A stretch of DNA of 9,657 nucleotides, taken from Akkermansiaceae bacterium UBA1506 (GTDB lineage Bacteria; Verrucomicrobiota; Verrucomicrobiia; Verrucomicrobiales; DEV007). The position numbers and the translations under genes were made by a program. The stretch lies in the NCBI GenBank assembly GCA_002323995.1, contig DCQY01000063.1, positions 1 through 9,657 of the forward strand, written 5' to 3'. Shown piece after piece: positions 1 to 7,645 of the stretch; position 1 is the first letter of the stretch; every line of letters begins with the position of its first letter. A model generated the notes under the pieces. That model made no database searches, was not told the DNA's origin, and saw only the letters and a program-made list of their open reading frames with translations.

Positions 1-1
1 C

Positions 2-1186
2 ATGATCCGAAATGAGGCGCCAGACTACGGTCACGAATACGAACCATCAGCCTACGAAGTTTCGTGGGAGAGAATAGGTGGCATGGACCTCCGCGAGAAA
101 ATTATTCCCCAGCTTCTTCCAGACAACTTCATCAGCGCGATCTATGGCAAGTGGGACCTAGGCATGCACAAGCGCTTTCTCCCCACTTCGCGCGGCTTCG
201 ATGAATTCTATGGTATCGTCAACACCGGGGTCGACTACTACACTCATGAGCGATACGGAGTTCCAAGCATGTATCGCAACCTCGAACCCACCCAGGAAGA
301 CAAAGGCACCTACTGTACCTACCTGTTTGAAAGGGAGGCTCTAAAATTCCTCAAAGAATACGCTGGAAAGAAACCATTCTTTCTCTATGTGCCATTCAAT
401 GCCCCACACAATTCGTCAGCACTCGAACCCCACATTCGCACCAGCGTTCAGGCTCCGAAGAAATACCAGAACCTCTATCCGCAAGTGGCTGAAGAATACC
501 GCGATATCGACAACTACAAGTATCACGAACGCTCTAGATTTTACGGCCCAACTAAAGTAGTGACTCCGAAAGCGAGAGAGCGCGACTACCGCGCAGCCAT
601 CACCTGCATGGATGAGTCTATCGGAAGAATGCTGGACGTTCTTGACCAAAGAGGCATTGCCGACAACACGATCGTGATCTTCTTCAGTGACAACGGCGGA
701 TCGGGCGGCGCTAACAACTATCCCCTCAAAGGCAGGAAAGGAACGACCTGGGATGGCGGTCTGCGGGTTCAATGCCTCGTGCGCTGGATTGCTGGGGAGG
801 TCCCTGCTGGAGCGGTCAACAATGCTTTCCTCACCAGCCTCGAATTAGTTCCGAGTTTAGCTGCTGTTACAGGCAAGGCATTGCCAACCGACATCATCTT
901 TGACGGTTACAACTGGTGGCCCACCCTGCGCGGTGAGATGGACTCCCCCAGAGATCGCATGTTTTGGAAACGCCGCAATCTGCTCGGCGCTCGCGTTGGA
1001 GACTGGAAATGGGTCGACATGGGGAACGGCCAGGGTGGGTTATTCAATCTGAGGGAAGACATCAGCGAATCACAGGACCTCTCAAAAACCCGCCCTGACA
1101 AGCTCACTGAACTCAAAGAAGCTTTTAACCAGTGGATGGCAGAGATGGAAGCAGCTGAACCAAGAGGGCCCTTCCGCGACTACTAG
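2..1186 (+). CDS. Sulfatase (arylsulfatase family), 5'-truncated by window edge
   Basis: Type I (formylglycine-dependent) sulfatase, hydrolysing sulfate esters, probably of polysaccharides, and usually exported. 394 residues are visible. The frame is open to the left edge, so the ATG at base 2 is not taken as the real start. The N-terminal part with the CxPSR/CxAxR formylglycine site lies outside the window. Visible landmarks are GKWDLG at residues 49-54 of the fragment, the RGFDEFYG stretch at 64-71, NAPH at 133-136 (His136 is the likely second active-site His), the metal-binding SDNGG at 229-233, and the Lys-rich KGRKGTTWDGGLRV at 243-256. A typical C-terminal subdomain follows (DGYNWWPTLRGE, then GLFNLRED). 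The usual GKWHLG reads GKWDLG here, replacing a His that contacts the formylglycine in characterised sulfatases. The stop lies two bases from the stop of the convergent neighbour. The family is certain; the substrate cannot be told. Confidence 0.95.
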   Translation: MIRNEAPDYGHEYEPSAYEVSWERIGGMDLREKIIPQLLPDNFISAIYGKWDLGMHKRFLPTSRGFDEFYGIVNTGVDYYTHERYGVPSMYRNLEPTQEDKGTYCTYLFEREALKFLKEYAGKKPFFLYVPFNAPHNSSALEPHIRTSVQAPKKYQNLYPQVAEEYRDIDNYKYHERSRFYGPTKVVTPKARERDYRAAITCMDESIGRMLDVLDQRGIADNTIVIFFSDNGGSGGANNYPLKGRKGTTWDGGLRVQCLVRWIAGEVPAGAVNNAFLTSLELVPSLAAVTGKALPTDIIFDGYNWWPTLRGEMDSPRDRMFWKRRNLLGARVGDWKWVDMGNGQGGLFNLREDISESQDLSKTRPDKLTELKEAFNQWMAEMEAAEPRGPFRDY

Positions 1187-1188
1187 GC

Positions 1189-2034
1189 TCACTCACCCGC
1201 ACCGGGAAGTTGGACCTCCTTGCAGCTCATTGGAACGTCGGAGAGCTCATTTTCTCGAAACGGAGAAATAACCTCTTCCCCTCCTGGCTGAATGGCGGAG
1301 GCCGCCCCGGACTTTTCCTCAAAGCTTAGTGCCGCCGTATTGGCCAGAGTTGAGGGGAAGAGGTCTCCTGATATTGTCAAAGGAGGAACTCCTGCCGGAA
1401 GATCGTCTTCATTAACGAATCGGGTACTACCGAGATAGGATTGATCAACAATGACCGAAGGTGTCACCAAAGTTGCTCTGTGATTTAACTGAGAGTTAAG
1501 CCAGTCAATACTGTCGAGCAACAAATCGTGCTGCGACGTCATTGCCATTTTGAATTCTGCGGGGCGCTCCGCGATTAGTTCATCAAGAAGAACCTTGGTA
1601 TAATTGAGAGTGCTGAGTGCCTTCTCGAACTGATTGTTAAATCTTTCCGACTGTCCTTGCTCGAATGAAGAAATAAAATCGAGGTATTTCGCCATGATAT
1701 CATGCTCGTTACCGACGAGCTTCTTCTTAACTCGAGGAATCTCGTTCTTGAGCCAGTCGAAACGGTAATTAACCATTTCTGGTTCGAAGTTGGGTGCACT
1801 TCTCATCAGGATTTTGAGCTGAAATTCTGCTTCAAGGTAGCTGCCAAGCGCTAGAGGCCATTGATCCGCATCGGCCAACTTCTCGCCAATCTGAACCCAT
1901 CCGTAAACACGCACCCAGCGAGCATCAGGCCCTAGAACTTCCTCTGCCTCGACGACGCGGCTCGTGGCGCAAAGACAACACGCAACGCCAATCAATAATT
2001 TAGGAGCAGGAGGTATGCCTAACAGAATATCCAT
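1189..2034 (-). CDS. Secreted helical hypothetical protein, verrucomicrobial type
   Basis: 281 residues of unknown function. Residues 12-30 form a hydrophobic segment after a Lys (PKLLIGVACCLCATS), ending in VEAEE, consistent with a signal peptide or membrane anchor. Residues 40-105 are helical and TPR-like: a Trp/Val/Gln stretch, then DADQWPLALGSYLEAEFQL, then PNFEPEMVNYRFDWLKNEI. From memory, this resembles a recurrent verrucomicrobial pattern (Al-sY-eA, P-w-p-vv-yR) in lineage-specific secreted proteins; I could not confirm that by search. Residues 108-185 are also helical and charged, and the last 90 residues are low in helix and rich in Pro/Ser/Glu. The start is uncertain. The ATG at 2034 has no well-placed ribosome-binding site, while AGAGG at 2053-2057 (minus strand) suits an out-of-frame ATG at 2045. 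No earlier in-frame start exists, because a TAG precedes it. The gene is convergent with the sulfatase and divergent from the oxidoreductase. Confidence 0.75.
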   Translation of the reverse strand: MDILLGIPPAPKLLIGVACCLCATSRVVEAEEVLGPDARWVRVYGWVQIGEKLADADQWPLALGSYLEAEFQLKILMRSAPNFEPEMVNYRFDWLKNEIPRVKKKLVGNEHDIMAKYLDFISSFEQGQSERFNNQFEKALSTLNYTKVLLDELIAERPAEFKMAMTSQHDLLLDSIDWLNSQLNHRATLVTPSVIVDQSYLGSTRFVNEDDLPAGVPPLTISGDLFPSTLANTAALSFEEKSGAASAIQPGGEEVISPFRENELSDVPMSCKEVQLPGAGE

Positions 2035-2045
2035 CGAACTAGCAT
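2019..2045 (-). other. Possible 8-codon upstream ORF overlapping the hypothetical gene start
   Basis: On the minus strand, AGAGG (2053-2057) lies seven bases before an ATG at 2045-2043. That ATG opens an ORF reading MLVRWIFC and stopping at 2021-2019, inside the first codons of the hypothetical gene and in another frame. The spacing is better than for the annotated gene start. It may be a leader peptide that couples translation, or a coincidence. Confidence 0.2.
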
Positions 2046-2210
2046 AGTTATACCTCTACTTTTCGGATAATGAATCCCTTTTCCGCATGCCTTTCGCAAC
2101 GTAACAAGCCGTCGAACACCGCCCTCGACCCTTCAAGGACCCCACACATGAAATAACTATTCAAACCCCTAAAAAAATCACTAGACCGCGCATTTACGCT
2201 TTTTCCTGCG

Positions 2211-2237
2211 TTGACGAGATTAACCTTTGGATTCAAT
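2211..2237 (+). promoter_or_regulatory. Weak candidate promoter before the Gfo/Idh/MocA gene
   Basis: TTGACG at 2211-2216 resembles a sigma-70 -35 box. TTCAAT at 2232-2237 is a possible -10 box, but the 15-base spacer is short. The ATG at 2246 follows only eight bases after the -10, so a transcript from here would have almost no 5' leader. No purine-rich ribosome-binding site is visible before the ATG. Confidence 0.2.
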
Positions 2238-2245
2238 CGTTCTTG

Positions 2246-3700
2246 ATGCCAGATTTTCAAAAGACCGTCACTCGCCGCTCTGCTGTCAAAACCGTCGCGG
2301 GAGCGTCCGCTCTCACTGGTGTAGCTATTCCTCACGTGCACGCCCAGGCCAACGAGGAAGTGAAACTCGCTCTTATTGGCTGTGGTGGCCGAGGAACCGG
2401 AGCCGTTAAGAACGCTCTTTCTGTCTCGGGCACTTTAGGTCCTGTAAAGCTTTTCGCTATGGCCGACGTATTCGATGAGAACCTCAATCGCTCCCATGAG
2501 GTCTTAATGAAGGATCCCGTTTTGAGCGAGCATATCGAAGTCCCTCAAGAGCGTCAATTCATCGGCTTTGATGGATACCGCAAGGCCATGGATGCCATGA
2601 ATCCCGGTGATATTGCGATTCTAACAACCCCGTGCGCTTTTCGGTGGCCGATGTTTGAATACGCCGTTGATCGCGGACTCCACGTTTTTATGGAAAAACC
2701 TGTCACCGCTGACGGCTATGCTTCTCGAAAAATTTTACAGATAAATGAGAAGGCTAAGGCTAAAGGACTCAAGGTAGGCATCGGACTGATGTGCCGCCAC
2801 TGCAAATCGCGAAATGAACTAAAGAAGCGAATCGATGATGGCGAAATCGGCGACATTACCTTTCTGCGCTCATACCGGATGCAGGGGGCAATTGGCTCCT
2901 GCTTCACACCAAAAAACGATACGGGCATGAGCGAGCTCATGTATCAAATCAAGAACTTTCATAGCTTCCTCTGGCTTAGTGGCGGTTCATTCAGCGACTT
3001 CAATATTCATGGCATTGATGAAATGTGCATGATTAAGAATGCCTTCCCTATTGAAGCGAAAGCCGTTGGAGGCCGCCACTTTAAAACCATCGAACGCAAT
3101 GGTGAGCACCTTGAAGCCGTTGACCAGAACTTCGACAGCTACGGTGTCGAGTATACATTTGCTGACGGGGCCAAGGCCATCTTTGAAGGTCGAAACATGC
3201 CCGGTTGCAATCAGGAGTTTGCCGCCTACGCACACGGCACCAAGGGCTCAGCTGTCATTTCTTCAGCCGGCCATGTCCCGGCGCGCTCCCGCCTTTACAA
3301 AGACCAAAATATCGACAGTAACTGGCGCGGTAAGCCTGACAATCTTCTATGGGCATTCCCAACGGGACCTCGCGGGGTCAACCTTGAAGGCAATCCTTAC
3401 GACATCGAATGGGAAGTGCTTCTAGAAGCCATCCGTGAAAACAAGGAACATAACGAAGTCGAGCGCGGCATCGCTGCCAGCGTGACCACCTCAATGGGTC
3501 GCATGGCTGCACATACCGGACAGGTCATCACTTATGACCAGATGCTCAACCAGCCAAATCCTATGGCTCCCGAGATAAAGGACCTCACTCTCGATGGTAA
3601 ATCGCCTCTGATGCCCGACGCTGACGGCCATTATCCGAAGCCCGAACCAGGTGTTCTCAAGGATCGAGAATATGCCTATGGCGACGATCTTACGGTGTAA
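2246..3700 (+). CDS. Tat-exported Gfo/Idh/MocA family oxidoreductase
   Basis: NAD(P)-dependent sugar or sugar-derivative oxidoreductase of the Gfo/Idh/MocA family, 484 residues from the ATG at 2246. A TTG one codon earlier is possible but less likely. The N-terminus is a twin-arginine signal (TVTRRSAVKTVAGASALTGVA, Arg10-Arg11, cleavage likely after HVHA near residue 33), so the folded, cofactor-loaded protein would be exported. The Rossmann dinucleotide site is GCGGRG at 45-50. The family EKP motif is at 150-152 (FMEKPVTADG), and the C-terminal domain has DFNIHGIDEM around 251-260, where His255 is a plausible catalytic residue. The length is typical of long planctomycete/verrucomicrobial exported members. 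Related exported proteins act on glycosides, in some cases forming 3-keto sugars, which would fit the DUF1080 protein at the far end of the window. The substrate is not deducible. A short 6-bp hairpin follows the stop. Confidence 0.93.
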   Translation: MPDFQKTVTRRSAVKTVAGASALTGVAIPHVHAQANEEVKLALIGCGGRGTGAVKNALSVSGTLGPVKLFAMADVFDENLNRSHEVLMKDPVLSEHIEVPQERQFIGFDGYRKAMDAMNPGDIAILTTPCAFRWPMFEYAVDRGLHVFMEKPVTADGYASRKILQINEKAKAKGLKVGIGLMCRHCKSRNELKKRIDDGEIGDITFLRSYRMQGAIGSCFTPKNDTGMSELMYQIKNFHSFLWLSGGSFSDFNIHGIDEMCMIKNAFPIEAKAVGGRHFKTIERNGEHLEAVDQNFDSYGVEYTFADGAKAIFEGRNMPGCNQEFAAYAHGTKGSAVISSAGHVPARSRLYKDQNIDSNWRGKPDNLLWAFPTGPRGVNLEGNPYDIEWEVLLEAIRENKEHNEVERGIAASVTTSMGRMAAHTGQVITYDQMLNQPNPMAPEIKDLTLDGKSPLMPDADGHYPKPEPGVLKDREYAYGDDLTV

Positions 3701-3725
3701 GATCCGGATCACTAGTAGTCACAAA

Positions 3726-3745
3726 TCCTGAAACACCTCTCAGGA
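3726..3745 (+). terminator. Small hairpin after the oxidoreductase gene
   Basis: TCCTGA (3726-3731) and TCAGGA (3740-3745) form a perfect 6-bp stem with an 8-base loop, 25 bases after the oxidoreductase stop. No T-run follows, so it is a weak intrinsic terminator at best. It separates the carbohydrate gene from the dnaG-rpoD operon. Confidence 0.3.
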
Positions 3746-3815
3746 ATCGTTGCCTCTCCGACTCAAAAGGTTTAAGTATCTGACCTAACCTTGTTGATTT
3801 ATTTGTAGCCGTCAG

Positions 3816-5675
3816 ATGCCAATCATTTCCCAGGAAACGATCCAGAAGATCCTAGACGAGACTGATATCGTCGAGTTGATCGAAGGCTATTTCCCTCTCA
3901 AGAGGGCCGGCGTGAACCGAGTCGCGGTTTGTCCGTTTCACAACGAAAAGACCCCTAGCTTCAACGTCAATCCGACTCGCCAGATATTTCACTGCTTCGG
4001 ATGCGGCGCCGGGGGTGACGCCATCAAGTTCATCATGATGTATGAAAACCTGTCTTTTCCTGAGGCAGCCAAGCGCCTTGCCGACCGCGCAGGAATCATG
4101 ATCCAGGAGGAGGCCTACGATGCGCAGTACGAGGCCAAGATGAAAGGACGCCGGGAAGTCATGCGACTCCAGAAAGCTGCAGCAGACTGGTTTCATCGCA
4201 TTCTTTTCAAACACCCGATTGCTCAACCCGGACGTGACTATCTAAAATCGCGAGGACTTGGGATGGATACCTCCCGAAGCTGGAAATTCGGATACGCACC
4301 CGGAGATCAACGCATGTTCTTCGACTGGGCTCGCGACGAAGGCTTTTCGATGCAACAACTCGTTGAAGGAGGGCTCGCCAAGTGGCGCGACGAAAATAAC
4401 CCCAACCGCGGCGCTTACTCTTTTTTTCGGGACCGCCTCATGTTTCCGGTTAACAACGAGATGGGCGAGCCGATTGCCTTCAGCGGACGTCATGTTCTCC
4501 CGGATCAGAGCGGGGGCAAATATGTGAACACACCTGAAACAACCCTCTTCAATAAGGGGAAAGTCTTTTTCGGCTTCGATAAGACCAAGCGCCCCATCGT
4601 CCGCGAAGGAAAGGTGATTATCTTTGAAGGACAACTCGATCTGATCGCAGCCTACGAAAATGGGATTCAGAATGCGGTTGCCCCGCTAGGGACGGCTTTT
4701 ACTCCCGATCATGCCCGTGTGCTCAAACGAAACGCGGATGAAGCAATTCTCTGTTTTGATTCTGATACAGCTGGTCTAAACGCTGCCAAGAAGGCGTTTC
4801 GAATCCTCGCCCCTTCGGGTATGTTAGTTAGGCTCGCACTCCTACCCCAGGGTGAGGATCCGGATTCCTTAATTCAAAAACACGGTCCTGACTCCCTGCG
4901 ACAGATCTTGGAACATCCTCCCGAGTTTTTCGACTTTCAGATTGATCGACGAGGGTCCCAACTTAGTTCCGGAACGCTACGGGACCGTCTCAATTTTGCT
5001 AAAGATCTCGCCGAAGATATTTCATTAGTCGAGGATAAGATGCTTCAGGATTCTCTTATCAGTCGGGTAACCGTTCGACTAGGGGTGGGTGAGGAAGAAA
5101 TCCGCAAACAAGTTCGTGACGCTGTCGCAAACCAGGAGCGCCTCGAAAGGAGTAGGCAACGCCGCGAGTCCACGAAACACCAGCGTGGCCCGAATCCCGA
5201 TCAACGTCAAAATTTGGCACCCGGCTCAGCTTTAGCAACTCCTGTTGCACCAACCGTCATCAACAACCGGACCATTCGGCTCCTATGCAAGGCCTTACTG
5301 AGCGACACTCAAACCCGGAATTCTATCGCAGCCTCCCCTATTCCTATTTTTTTTGACAATATCGCAGAGACGGAATTGCTAACCACTATCTGGCGAGCCA
5401 ATATGGACCCAGATAATCACGCCAGCGTTAACGCCTTTATTGCCACGCTACCACCTCAGGACCAGCAGTGCCTGAATGGGATTATGAACGAGGACAGCGC
5501 AACGATAAACACCGACCTGGCACAAGACTGCCTGAGGGCACTAAATCGCCAAAGTATACAGAATCAGATAGCTAGGACAAAGGCCCAAATGGGGAGCCAC
5601 AACATACCATCATCAGAGTTGGAGAGGCTTGGCAAACAACTCCTTGACCTACGCGGACAACTAAACGACTGTTAA
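3816..5675 (+). CDS. dnaG: DNA primase DnaG
   Basis: Synthesises the RNA primers for replication at the fork, working with the replicative helicase. 619 residues, near the usual 580-660. The N-terminal CHC2 zinc finger has Cys39-Pro-Phe-His42 and Cys60-Phe-Gly-Cys63. The catalytic core follows, with YLKSRGL at 142-148, FFRDRLMFPV at 203-212 and KYVNTPET...FNKGK at 235-249. The TOPRIM fold has the catalytic Glu271 (FEGQLDLIAAY) and the metal-binding Asp315/Asp317 (CFDSDTAG). The common EGYMD reads EGQLD here. A Gln/Arg/Pro-rich linker covers about 440-480, and a divergent C-terminal helicase-interaction domain covers about 485-619. The ATG at 3816 gives the normal family N-terminus (ISQETIQKILDETDIVELI), but no clear Shine-Dalgarno precedes it. 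rpoD starts 60 bases downstream, the classical dnaG-rpoD arrangement, though no rpsU lies upstream. Confidence 0.98.
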   Translation: MPIISQETIQKILDETDIVELIEGYFPLKRAGVNRVAVCPFHNEKTPSFNVNPTRQIFHCFGCGAGGDAIKFIMMYENLSFPEAAKRLADRAGIMIQEEAYDAQYEAKMKGRREVMRLQKAAADWFHRILFKHPIAQPGRDYLKSRGLGMDTSRSWKFGYAPGDQRMFFDWARDEGFSMQQLVEGGLAKWRDENNPNRGAYSFFRDRLMFPVNNEMGEPIAFSGRHVLPDQSGGKYVNTPETTLFNKGKVFFGFDKTKRPIVREGKVIIFEGQLDLIAAYENGIQNAVAPLGTAFTPDHARVLKRNADEAILCFDSDTAGLNAAKKAFRILAPSGMLVRLALLPQGEDPDSLIQKHGPDSLRQILEHPPEFFDFQIDRRGSQLSSGTLRDRLNFAKDLAEDISLVEDKMLQDSLISRVTVRLGVGEEEIRKQVRDAVANQERLERSRQRRESTKHQRGPNPDQRQNLAPGSALATPVAPTVINNRTIRLLCKALLSDTQTRNSIAASPIPIFFDNIAETELLTTIWRANMDPDNHASVNAFIATLPPQDQQCLNGIMNEDSATINTDLAQDCLRALNRQSIQNQIARTKAQMGSHNIPSSELERLGKQLLDLRGQLNDC

Positions 5676-5676
5676 C

Positions 5677-5710
5677 GGCCCCAATTCGGCGGGGCGCCTT
5701 CCCTTTTATT
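5677..5710 (+). terminator. Hairpin between dnaG and rpoD (attenuator or terminator)
   Basis: GCCCC (5678-5682) pairs with GGGGC (5691-5695) around an 8-base loop, followed by a pyrimidine-rich stretch with TTTT and TTT runs. It begins one base after the dnaG stop. In other bacteria a leaky terminator or processing site in this operon lets rpoD be expressed more than dnaG. The same role is inferred here. Confidence 0.4.
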
Positions 5711-5735
5711 TCCTTCCTCCAGAGAGTCTCTAAGT

Positions 5736-7595
5736 ATGGCAGCCGAAAAGAAAACAAAGCAAAAGCCGCCTACCAAGACTGCCAAGCCTGCTGCAACTCG
5801 TTCCAGCACTAGGACGGCGGCTAAAACTAAGCCCGCCCCTAAGAAAAAAAGCGTGAAGGCGACGGCGAAGAAAGCCACACCGGCTAAGAAGGTCGCTAAG
5901 GCGAAGAAAGCGGCTTCAGAAAAGGGCGCCAAAAACCCGTCTCAAGCGGTCAAACCCGCTCAAAGCCCTCTCGATTCGCCTGAATTCCAGCCGATCGTCC
6001 GCGACCTCATTCGTCTCGCAAAAGAGCAGGAATATCTCACTTTTGACGATATCAACGAGGCCCTTCCGGATACTCAAAGCGACCTCGAATTAATGGAGGA
6101 GCTAATTGAGCGCCTGCGAGGAATGAAGTTCCGGATCATCGACTCTGCTGAGGTCGACAATCTTAAGGCCGGCTCGGATGACGAAGAGGACGCTGCTCCA
6201 GCTAAAAAGCCAAGCGAAAAAGAGGGCCGTCTCGACATCCTCGATGATCCGGTTCGCATGTATCTGAAACAGATGGGGCAGGTTCCCCTTCTGACGCGAG
6301 AGCAAGAAGTAGAAATCTCTAAACGGATTGAGAAAGCAGAGACCGAAATACGCAAAATTTTGGCACAGTTTGGCTTCATCCCGGACGCCTATCTTAATAT
6401 GGCGGACCGTCTCGAATCAGGTGAAGAAAGATTTGATCGTCTCATTGTAGATAAAAAGATCGAGAGTCGTGCCCGATACCTCAAAAACCTCAACAAACTT
6501 CGAGACCTCGTTTCAAATTTCAGGGACGAGTTGACAGATCTCTACTCCGAACTCAGAACAGCCAAGACCCCAGCCAAGACCAAGAAGCTTGAAGAGGCGT
6601 GGTCTAAAGCCCTATCGGCGCTCTCGCGTGGTTACAATCGGTTCTACTTCAAACAGAAAGTAACCGAAGACCTTGTTGCTCACACCGAGGAATGGGCGGC
6701 TCAATCGGAGAGCATTACCCGACAAGCCAAAAAGGCCAAAGACCGAAAAGCCAAAACAGAAGCAACCAAGGCACGCACCGCGTTTGAAAAGCAAGTCTGG
6801 ATGGATCAGGGTCAATTCGACGATTTCACCGCCTCACTTCGTCAACGCGTCGAGGAAGCCCGCCAAGCCAAAGATGAAATGGTTGAGGCTAACCTTCGCC
6901 TCGTGATTTCGATAGCCAAGAAATACACCAACCGCGGGCTATCCTTTTTAGATTTGATCCAAGAGGGCAACATGGGCTTGATGAAAGCCGTCGAGAAGTT
7001 CGAATATCGCCGCGGTTACAAATTTTCCACCTATGCAACGTGGTGGATTCGCCAAGCCATCACACGTTCGATTGCTGACCAAGCTCGGACTATTCGGATT
7101 CCAGTGCATATGATCGAAACGATCAACAAACTCATGCGCGTTCAAAAGCAGCTCGTTCAGGAATACGGGCGCGAGCCGACTCCCGACGAGATCGCCGACG
7201 AGATTCACCTTCCCGTCGAACGGGTTCGAGCGGTGCTCAAGATGGCCCAGCAACCCATTTCCCTTCAGGCACCTGTTGGTGAAAGCGAAGAGACCAGCTT
7301 AGGAGACTTCATCGAAGACAAAGGAGCTGAGGATCCCAGTGATATGACTTCCATGTCCATGCTTAAGGATCGAATCAAGGACGTCCTGGACACCCTCACC
7401 CCGCGCGAGCGCGAAGTATTAGAGCAGCGTTTTGGTCTCATCGACGGCTACAGCCGCACCCTGGAGGAAGTCGGCAAGCAATTTCAGGTGACCCGTGAAC
7501 GCATCCGCCAAATCGAGGCAAAGGCATTGCGAAAAATGCGTCACCCCACCAGAATTCGCCAACTCGAAGGCTTCATCGAAGCCCCCCCGATGTAA
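5736..7595 (+). CDS. rpoD: RNA polymerase primary sigma factor (RpoD, sigma-70)
   Basis: Housekeeping sigma factor directing RNA polymerase to -10/-35 promoters. 619 residues. Residues 1-72 are a Lys/Ala/Pro/Thr-rich basic tail (AKKATPAKKVAKAKKA) resembling histone H1. Region 1.1 lies at about 82-137, followed by an acidic linker (DDEEDAAP). Region 1.2 is at 168-200 (DDPVRMYLKQMGQVPLLTREQE). A long, charged non-conserved region covers about 200-375. Region 2 covers 380-456, with the -10 reading helix YATWWIRQAITRSIADQ and the RTIRIPVHM that follows. Region 3 is at about 457-530. Region 4 is at 545-615, with the -35 helix-turn-helix TLEEVGKQFQVTRERIRQIE. All core-binding and promoter-reading segments are intact. 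AGAGAG (5721-5726) is a modest ribosome-binding site nine bases before the ATG. The gene is co-oriented with dnaG, 60 bases upstream, and a probable terminator follows the stop. Confidence 0.98.
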   Translation: MAAEKKTKQKPPTKTAKPAATRSSTRTAAKTKPAPKKKSVKATAKKATPAKKVAKAKKAASEKGAKNPSQAVKPAQSPLDSPEFQPIVRDLIRLAKEQEYLTFDDINEALPDTQSDLELMEELIERLRGMKFRIIDSAEVDNLKAGSDDEEDAAPAKKPSEKEGRLDILDDPVRMYLKQMGQVPLLTREQEVEISKRIEKAETEIRKILAQFGFIPDAYLNMADRLESGEERFDRLIVDKKIESRARYLKNLNKLRDLVSNFRDELTDLYSELRTAKTPAKTKKLEEAWSKALSALSRGYNRFYFKQKVTEDLVAHTEEWAAQSESITRQAKKAKDRKAKTEATKARTAFEKQVWMDQGQFDDFTASLRQRVEEARQAKDEMVEANLRLVISIAKKYTNRGLSFLDLIQEGNMGLMKAVEKFEYRRGYKFSTYATWWIRQAITRSIADQARTIRIPVHMIETINKLMRVQKQLVQEYGREPTPDEIADEIHLPVERVRAVLKMAQQPISLQAPVGESEETSLGDFIEDKGAEDPSDMTSMSMLKDRIKDVLDTLTPREREVLEQRFGLIDGYSRTLEEVGKQFQVTRERIRQIEAKALRKMRHPTRIRQLEGFIEAPPM

Positions 7596-7609
7596 TCTCT
7601 GTTTTTTTG

Positions 7610-7636
7610 AAACTCCCACAGATTTGCGGGGTTTTT
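7610..7636 (+). terminator. Probable intrinsic terminator after rpoD
   Basis: AAACTCC (7610-7616) pairs with GGGGTTT (7628-7634) with one G-T wobble around an 11-base loop, and the T-run continues to 7636. It begins 14 bases after the rpoD stop. It ends ten bases before the ATG of the next gene, so that gene may be expressed by read-through or from its own start site. Confidence 0.5.
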
Positions 7637-7645
7637 CACTTTGAG

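Noticed and set aside
2048..2341. A 97-residue minus-strand reading frame upstream of the hypothetical gene.
   Set aside because: It overlaps the Tat signal coding region of the oxidoreductase and shows no family features.
3701..3718. GATCCGGATC followed by ACTAGT, resembling a cloning-vector polylinker (BamHI/SpeI-like).
   Set aside because: The BamHI site is incomplete and no further polylinker sites follow. The flanks are ordinary genomic sequence, so this is coincidence.
5672..5932. A hydrophobic 86-residue minus-strand frame opposite the rpoD start.
   Set aside because: The Ala/Val/Phe-rich composition is simply the complement of the Lys/Ala-rich rpoD tail.
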